Virus record (IMG/VR): IMGVR_UViG_3300032046_000057
Location: 1 to 43,978 of that record
Length of the DNA stretch: 43,978 nt
Reading direction: 5' to 3' (one strand)
Source of the DNA: a virus
Of this stretch, positions 40,716 through 43,978 are shown piece after piece (position 1 is the stretch's first letter; every line of letters begins with the position of its first letter). A model generated the notes under the pieces. That model was not told where the DNA came from. It saw only the letters and a program-made list of their open reading frames with translations, and ran no database searches. The position numbers were made by a program, and so were the translations under genes.

Positions 40716-41213
40716 ATGCCTTGGCACAATGTACTTAATCTGGTAGGCCATACAAATGGGCGTCTTAAAGTAATTGCACCTCTCCCAAGAAACGATAAAG
40801 GAGAGTATATGTGGCATTGCAGGTGTTATTGCGGTAATTTCTGCGAATATTCCACGCCTAAAATTCGTCACACCAAATGGCCTGCACAATCTTGTGGCCA
40901 TTGTTATCTAGATAAGCGTTTTAAGAAAGAGTATCACACTTGGGAAAACATGAAAGACAGGTGCTATAATAAAAACAGGGCACGTTATCCAAATTATGGA
41001 GGGCGTGGAATTACTGTATGCCAAAGATGGCGACACGATTTCCTATATTTTCTTGAAGATATGGGATTGTGCCCTACTCCTTGGCACACAATAGAAAGAA
41101 AAGACGTGGACGGTAATTATGAGCCTTCAAATTGTGTGTGGATGCTAGACGCCTTTCAGAATTTTAACACTACGCGAAGTATTAAATATAAGGAATCTCA
41201 TGGACAAGGATAA
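40716..41213 (+). CDS. HNH-type homing endonuclease-like protein
   Basis: This 165-residue protein has AGGAGG upstream. N-terminal residues 8-20 (VGHTNGRLKVIAP) are followed by a zinc-ribbon-like WHCRCYCGN with SCGHC, a TWENMKDRCYNKN segment, YGGRGITVCQRW and the HNH-like end (PWHTIERKDVDGNYEPSNC, then VWM). This layout is frequent in free-standing phage HNH/AP2-type homing proteins. Such genes are mobile and often sit next to replication genes. Its end overlaps the helicase start by 14 bases. The codon mix is A/T-richer than the helicase, consistent with recent arrival. Confidence 0.85.
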   Translation: MPWHNVLNLVGHTNGRLKVIAPLPRNDKGEYMWHCRCYCGNFCEYSTPKIRHTKWPAQSCGHCYLDKRFKKEYHTWENMKDRCYNKNRARYPNYGGRGITVCQRWRHDFLYFLEDMGLCPTPWHTIERKDVDGNYEPSNCVWMLDAFQNFNTTRSIKYKESHGQG

Positions 41214-42849
41214 ATTTCAGGAGCTTCTAGCCAAGTATAAAAACAAAAGACTAGAAGAGACAAAAACAATTGTGCTTTCTAAACCTTCAGAAATCAGAGA
41301 GGATGTGTTTGAAATAACTGACAAATATGGTAATCCAATTCAACTTAACGAAAAACAAAAGGAGTTTGTAACTTTAGCTACGCAAGGCGATTCATGCGTT
41401 TTGATAGGGGCCGCTGGCGTAGGCAAAACAACCTGCCAGAAAGCAGTTACCCAATCTCTTATCCTCTCAGGTAAAGCGGGTATCCTCTCCAGCGATGGCC
41501 ATAAATATCTTCCCAGCGATACCCCAGGAATCGTAATCTGTGCATACACTCGGCGAGCAGTTGCAAATATCAAACGTAACATGCCTCCAGATCTCCAATC
41601 TAACTGTATCACGATCCATAAACTCCTAGAGTATCAGCCCGTCTACTATGAAGTAAATGATGATGTGACTGGAGAATCTAAGAACAAGATGAAATTCGAG
41701 GCGACTAGGAACTCTGCGAATCCTCTCCCATCAACTATCCGTACCATCATTTTCGAGGAAGCCTCAATGATTGGTACAGATCTACATAAGGAAGTCGAGT
41801 CTGCCTGCGCTCACCCCGTACAATTTATTTATCTCGGTGACATTCAGCAGCTCCCGCCAGTTTTCGGACCTGCAATCTTAGGCTTCAAGCTTTTGGAACT
41901 TCCTGTTGTGGAACTTACAGAGGTCTATCGGCAGGCTCTCGAATCTCCCATCATCTCTCTTGCCCACCGTATTCTTTCTGGAAACCCAATTGAATCAAAA
42001 GAGCTCCCAGACTGGAAAACCCCAGGACAATTAACTCTCCATCCCTGGAAAAAGAAACTCACTGCAGAACTAGCTTGCACCACAGCAGGACATTTCTTTA
42101 TCCAAGCAGAAAACTCAGGAGCCTATGATCCAGAGGAGGATATGATCCTGATTCCTTTTAACAAATCATTCGGCACAATCGAACTGAACAACATCATTGC
42201 AAATCATCTGGCCCGGAAAAACAATCGAGTAACTCACCAGATCATCGCAGGATTCAACAAGATCCATCTTTCCGTCGGAGACAAGGTTCTGTATGATAAG
42301 GAAGATGCAATTGTTACTGATATCCAGACAAATCCAGCATACTCTGGAGCTTCATTTGCCGTTGCTTCTACGACTCTGGATTATTGGGGCTGTGAGCAAG
42401 ATCCCGCAAATGTACCTGAATCAGAGTTTAACCTGGAAGATGTGGATTTCATGCTGGCTCAGGTAGCTTCGGCAGAACAAGGAGATCGGGTTCATAAAGC
42501 TTCTCACTGTGTAACTCTGAAAATGCTGGCATCAGATCAAGAGATTAAAGTAGATACAGCTTCAGGACTCAATACGCTTTTACTTGGATATTGTTTGACT
42601 GTGCATAAGAGTCAGGGTAGCGAGTGGCGCAAAGTATTCGTAACTCTACACCAGTCCCATGCAACTATGATGTCTCGGGAACTTCTCTACACTGCTGTAA
42701 CTCGGGCGCGCGAAGAACTCTATGTAATCTGTGAGCCAGAATCTTTTGTGAATGGTATAAGGTCGCAGAGAGTGAAAGGAAATACACTAGCAGAGAAAGC
42801 AGAATACTTCAAGGGTAAACTGGACTCAAAAGATTCAGCCTTCACCTAA
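41200..42849 (+). CDS. SF1 DNA helicase (RecD/Dda/Pif1-like)
   Basis: This 549-residue helicase shows motif I at residues 70-77 (GAAGVGKT, Lys76), motif II as FEEAS (Glu186-Glu187, where Asp-Glu is usual), motif III YLGDIQQLPPV, motif V LTVHKSQGSEW and motif VI LLYTAVTRARE. The order and spacing fit SF1B enzymes such as RecD2, Dda and Pif1 that unwind 5'-3' on ssDNA. An insertion between motifs III and V, about residues 280-460, carries much of the length. AAGGA precedes the ATG inside the HNH gene. It probably serves recombination-dependent replication. Confidence 0.9.
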   Translation: MDKDKFQELLAKYKNKRLEETKTIVLSKPSEIREDVFEITDKYGNPIQLNEKQKEFVTLATQGDSCVLIGAAGVGKTTCQKAVTQSLILSGKAGILSSDGHKYLPSDTPGIVICAYTRRAVANIKRNMPPDLQSNCITIHKLLEYQPVYYEVNDDVTGESKNKMKFEATRNSANPLPSTIRTIIFEEASMIGTDLHKEVESACAHPVQFIYLGDIQQLPPVFGPAILGFKLLELPVVELTEVYRQALESPIISLAHRILSGNPIESKELPDWKTPGQLTLHPWKKKLTAELACTTAGHFFIQAENSGAYDPEEDMILIPFNKSFGTIELNNIIANHLARKNNRVTHQIIAGFNKIHLSVGDKVLYDKEDAIVTDIQTNPAYSGASFAVASTTLDYWGCEQDPANVPESEFNLEDVDFMLAQVASAEQGDRVHKASHCVTLKMLASDQEIKVDTASGLNTLLLGYCLTVHKSQGSEWRKVFVTLHQSHATMMSRELLYTAVTRAREELYVICEPESFVNGIRSQRVKGNTLAEKAEYFKGKLDSKDSAFT

Positions 42850-42868
42850 CTTAGACCTGGGGGACCCC

Positions 42869-42897
42869 TTGACATCCATCCCGTCTCCCCCTATACT
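42869..42897 (+). promoter_or_regulatory. Near-consensus sigma70 promoter
   Basis: TTGACA (42869-42874), exactly 17 bases, TATACT (42892-42897): six of six and five of six matches. It should start RNA near 42904, giving a 75-base 5' leader with two hairpins (CTCAA/TTGAG, 42901-42913; GGAAAGT/ACTTTCC, 42913-42936). It is the best promoter in the window. It drives the 42979 gene and probably the junction region and the genes from 180 onward. Confidence 0.8.
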
Positions 42898-42978
42898 CCG
42901 CTCAACAGTTGAGGAAAGTCTGTCCCAAAACTTTCCAGTTCCCCTCTCAACTCTACCAACCTTTCTAATCTTAAAATC

Positions 42979-43623
42979 ATGACCGACCAAAACCAAACCG
43001 CCAAAATCGTTCCTAACTTCGACAACACCGTGGAATCGGTTGCAATGAAGTTTCGTTTCAAGAAGGATAAGCTGGATTCGCAGCGTCCTACTGTCGAAAT
43101 TTCTGCTCTGGTTCCTAGTCTCGAAGGCATTGTTGCAATCCTGGAATCTGGCGATGCCAAGCAGCAAGAACTGCTGAAAGAGGCAATGTACAATGTGATC
43201 CGTGGCGCAGTTGCTGCGGATGTTGCTGAAGATGAAACGTTTAGTCAAGAAACCTTTGACAAGGACTTTGCTAAGAAGTATTCGTGGGGTGCAATTGCTA
43301 ATCAGGATCGTGCAGATCGTCGTGCAACTTCCATCACTGCCGAATCTTGGGCTGCTTTTGCTGCTGATTATGTGGAAATCATGCCAGCAGTTGCGAACAA
43401 GAAGAAGGAAGCTGTGGAACTGGCAGCCAGTGTCTTTGTGAAGAAGTTCTCCTCGGTTAAGACCAACAAGGAAATCCTGGTGGTTCTCAAGAACCAACTG
43501 GCTCTCTATGTTGAGCACACCAAGAAGGGCGAGGAATTCAGCGAGATCATTGAGGTGCTGACTAAGAAGCTGGATACTTACATGAAGGCTGATGATCCTG
43601 CTCTGCTGCTGCAGGGTCTGTAA
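42979..43623 (+). CDS. Abundant early protein of unknown function
   Basis: This 214-residue protein has an initial FDNTVESVAMKFRFKKDKLD, a helical acidic middle and a C-terminal helix bundle (ITAESWAAFAADYVEIMP, EIIEVLTKKLDTYMKADD). No domain is recognised. Codons are biased to a restricted G/C-ending set, like the capsid and SSB-like genes, and the best promoter of the genome precedes it, so it is probably made in large amounts early. No Shine-Dalgarno is seen (aaaatc before ATG). It may be a distant paralogue of the 35640 product. A DNA- or RNA-binding or host-takeover role is possible. Confidence 0.7.
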   Translation: MTDQNQTAKIVPNFDNTVESVAMKFRFKKDKLDSQRPTVEISALVPSLEGIVAILESGDAKQQELLKEAMYNVIRGAVAADVAEDETFSQETFDKDFAKKYSWGAIANQDRADRRATSITAESWAAFAADYVEIMPAVANKKKEAVELAASVFVKKFSSVKTNKEILVVLKNQLALYVEHTKKGEEFSEIIEVLTKKLDTYMKADDPALLLQGL

Positions 43624-43643
43624 AGAAAGTTGCTCTCCCTGTT

Positions 43644-43799
43644 ATAGTGTCTGAATGCCTCACTATCCGAGCAGTTTAGTTTTAACTAAGACTGCTGATC
43701 CCCTTAACAACGCGGTTAGATAGTGCAGTTAGTAGGTAAGACACTCCCTGATATAGAGCAATCACCTAGCTAGTTTCATGTCGGAGTGTACTAGCTAGG
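43644..43799 (+). other. Structured non-coding region with hairpins and possible pseudoknot
   Basis: After the 43623 stop come ATAGTG/CACTAT (43644-43649, 43661-43666) and a hairpin GCAGT-TTAGT with ACTAA-g-ACTGC (43671-43695). Further on, ACACTCC (43741-43747) pairs with GGAGTGT (43783-43789), and CCTAGCTAGT (43765-43774) pairs with ACTAGCTAGG (43790-43799). The last two helices interleave, with their 3' arms directly adjacent: the layout of an H-type pseudoknot. No T-run follows. A 22-codon ORF (43655-43723) without a ribosome-binding site lies within. No known RNA family recognised. Confidence 0.4.
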
Positions 43800-43978
43800 G
43801 CCAAGCAACTCCTGGGTATGAGTATAAACTGCCCAACAAATCGTATCTTTAGTCCATCACCCGGACGCAATCCTTACCAGTAATCGTGAACAGATTGAGA
43901 ATCGTGGGGATTTTCAACGGGTAAACATCTGAGTTGCACAGAGTGAGTGATGGACTAAGAATATGAAATTATGACCTC
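43792..43978. repeat. Right copy of 187-bp terminal direct repeat
   Basis: This copy matches 1-187 except g43919 and a43946. In it the inner 8-pair and outer 13-pair helices of the nested element each lose one pair. It ends inside the start of the first gene (ATGACCTC), confirming that the plus-strand arm continues across the junction. Confidence 0.9.

Noticed and set aside
43624-43791. tRNA gene in the structured junction region
   Set aside because: The hairpins do not form a cloverleaf, and there is no T-loop GTTCRA or 7-pair acceptor stem.

Overview
The window is a complete or nearly complete genome of a lytic tailed bacteriophage with podovirus-like (short-tail) architecture, about 43.8 kb long. 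The last 187 bases (43792-43978) repeat the first 187 (1-187) with two mismatches. The molecule therefore closes into a circle, either as a circular assembly of a permuted genome or as a genome with short terminal repeats. I see no integrase, repressor, tRNA gene, CRISPR array, RNA polymerase or insertion sequence. The host cannot be named from sequence alone. A Gram-negative host is likely: there is an M15-type peptidase endolysin, a 3-TM holin-like protein and beta-helix tailspikes, with sigma70-like promoters and Shine-Dalgarno sites.

The layout is two divergent arms. Minus strand, 35001 down to 10179: the virion module. In transcription order it holds terminase small and large subunits, portal, a small protein, scaffold, decoration-like protein, SU10/HK97-type major capsid protein (followed by a strong terminator), tail adaptor, tail nozzle, a small tail protein, M15 endolysin, small beta protein, one-TM protein, two beta-helix tailspikes, a 3-TM holin-like protein, a LamG-like receptor-binding protein and four internal or ejection proteins ending with a 1640-residue one. 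Plus strand, 35341 to 43623 and on through the junction to 10101: the early and replication module. It starts with small accessory genes and a likely replication origin (36364-36723). It continues with a photolyase-independent DNA repair glycosylase-like protein, an HNH protein, an SF1 helicase, a codon-optimised unknown protein behind a consensus promoter, a Cas4/RecB-like nuclease, a Sak4-like ATPase, a DUF6378 protein, an SSB-like protein, a family A DNA polymerase, a DUF3987 ATPase, a MazG-like pyrophosphohydrolase and a winged-helix protein. The arms converge on a bidirectional terminator at 10115-10151 and diverge from 35002-35340.

Replication logic: DUF3987 ATPase, SF1 helicase, PolA-type polymerase and SSB would make the fork. 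Sak4 plus the SSB-like protein and the Fe-S nuclease would make a single-strand annealing recombination system. MazG would act on the nucleotide pool.

The most unusual parts are non-coding. (1) A 450-base gap holds two inverted arrays of three tandem 8-bp iterons flanking an AT-rich core. (2) About 350 bases across the genome junction carry nested inverted repeats and a possible H-type pseudoknot. (3) Two early genes share a hairpin leader ending in the same GGAGATTCTAT ribosome-binding element. Several genes under 60 codons, including three membrane proteins, were found by reading the gaps between larger genes.
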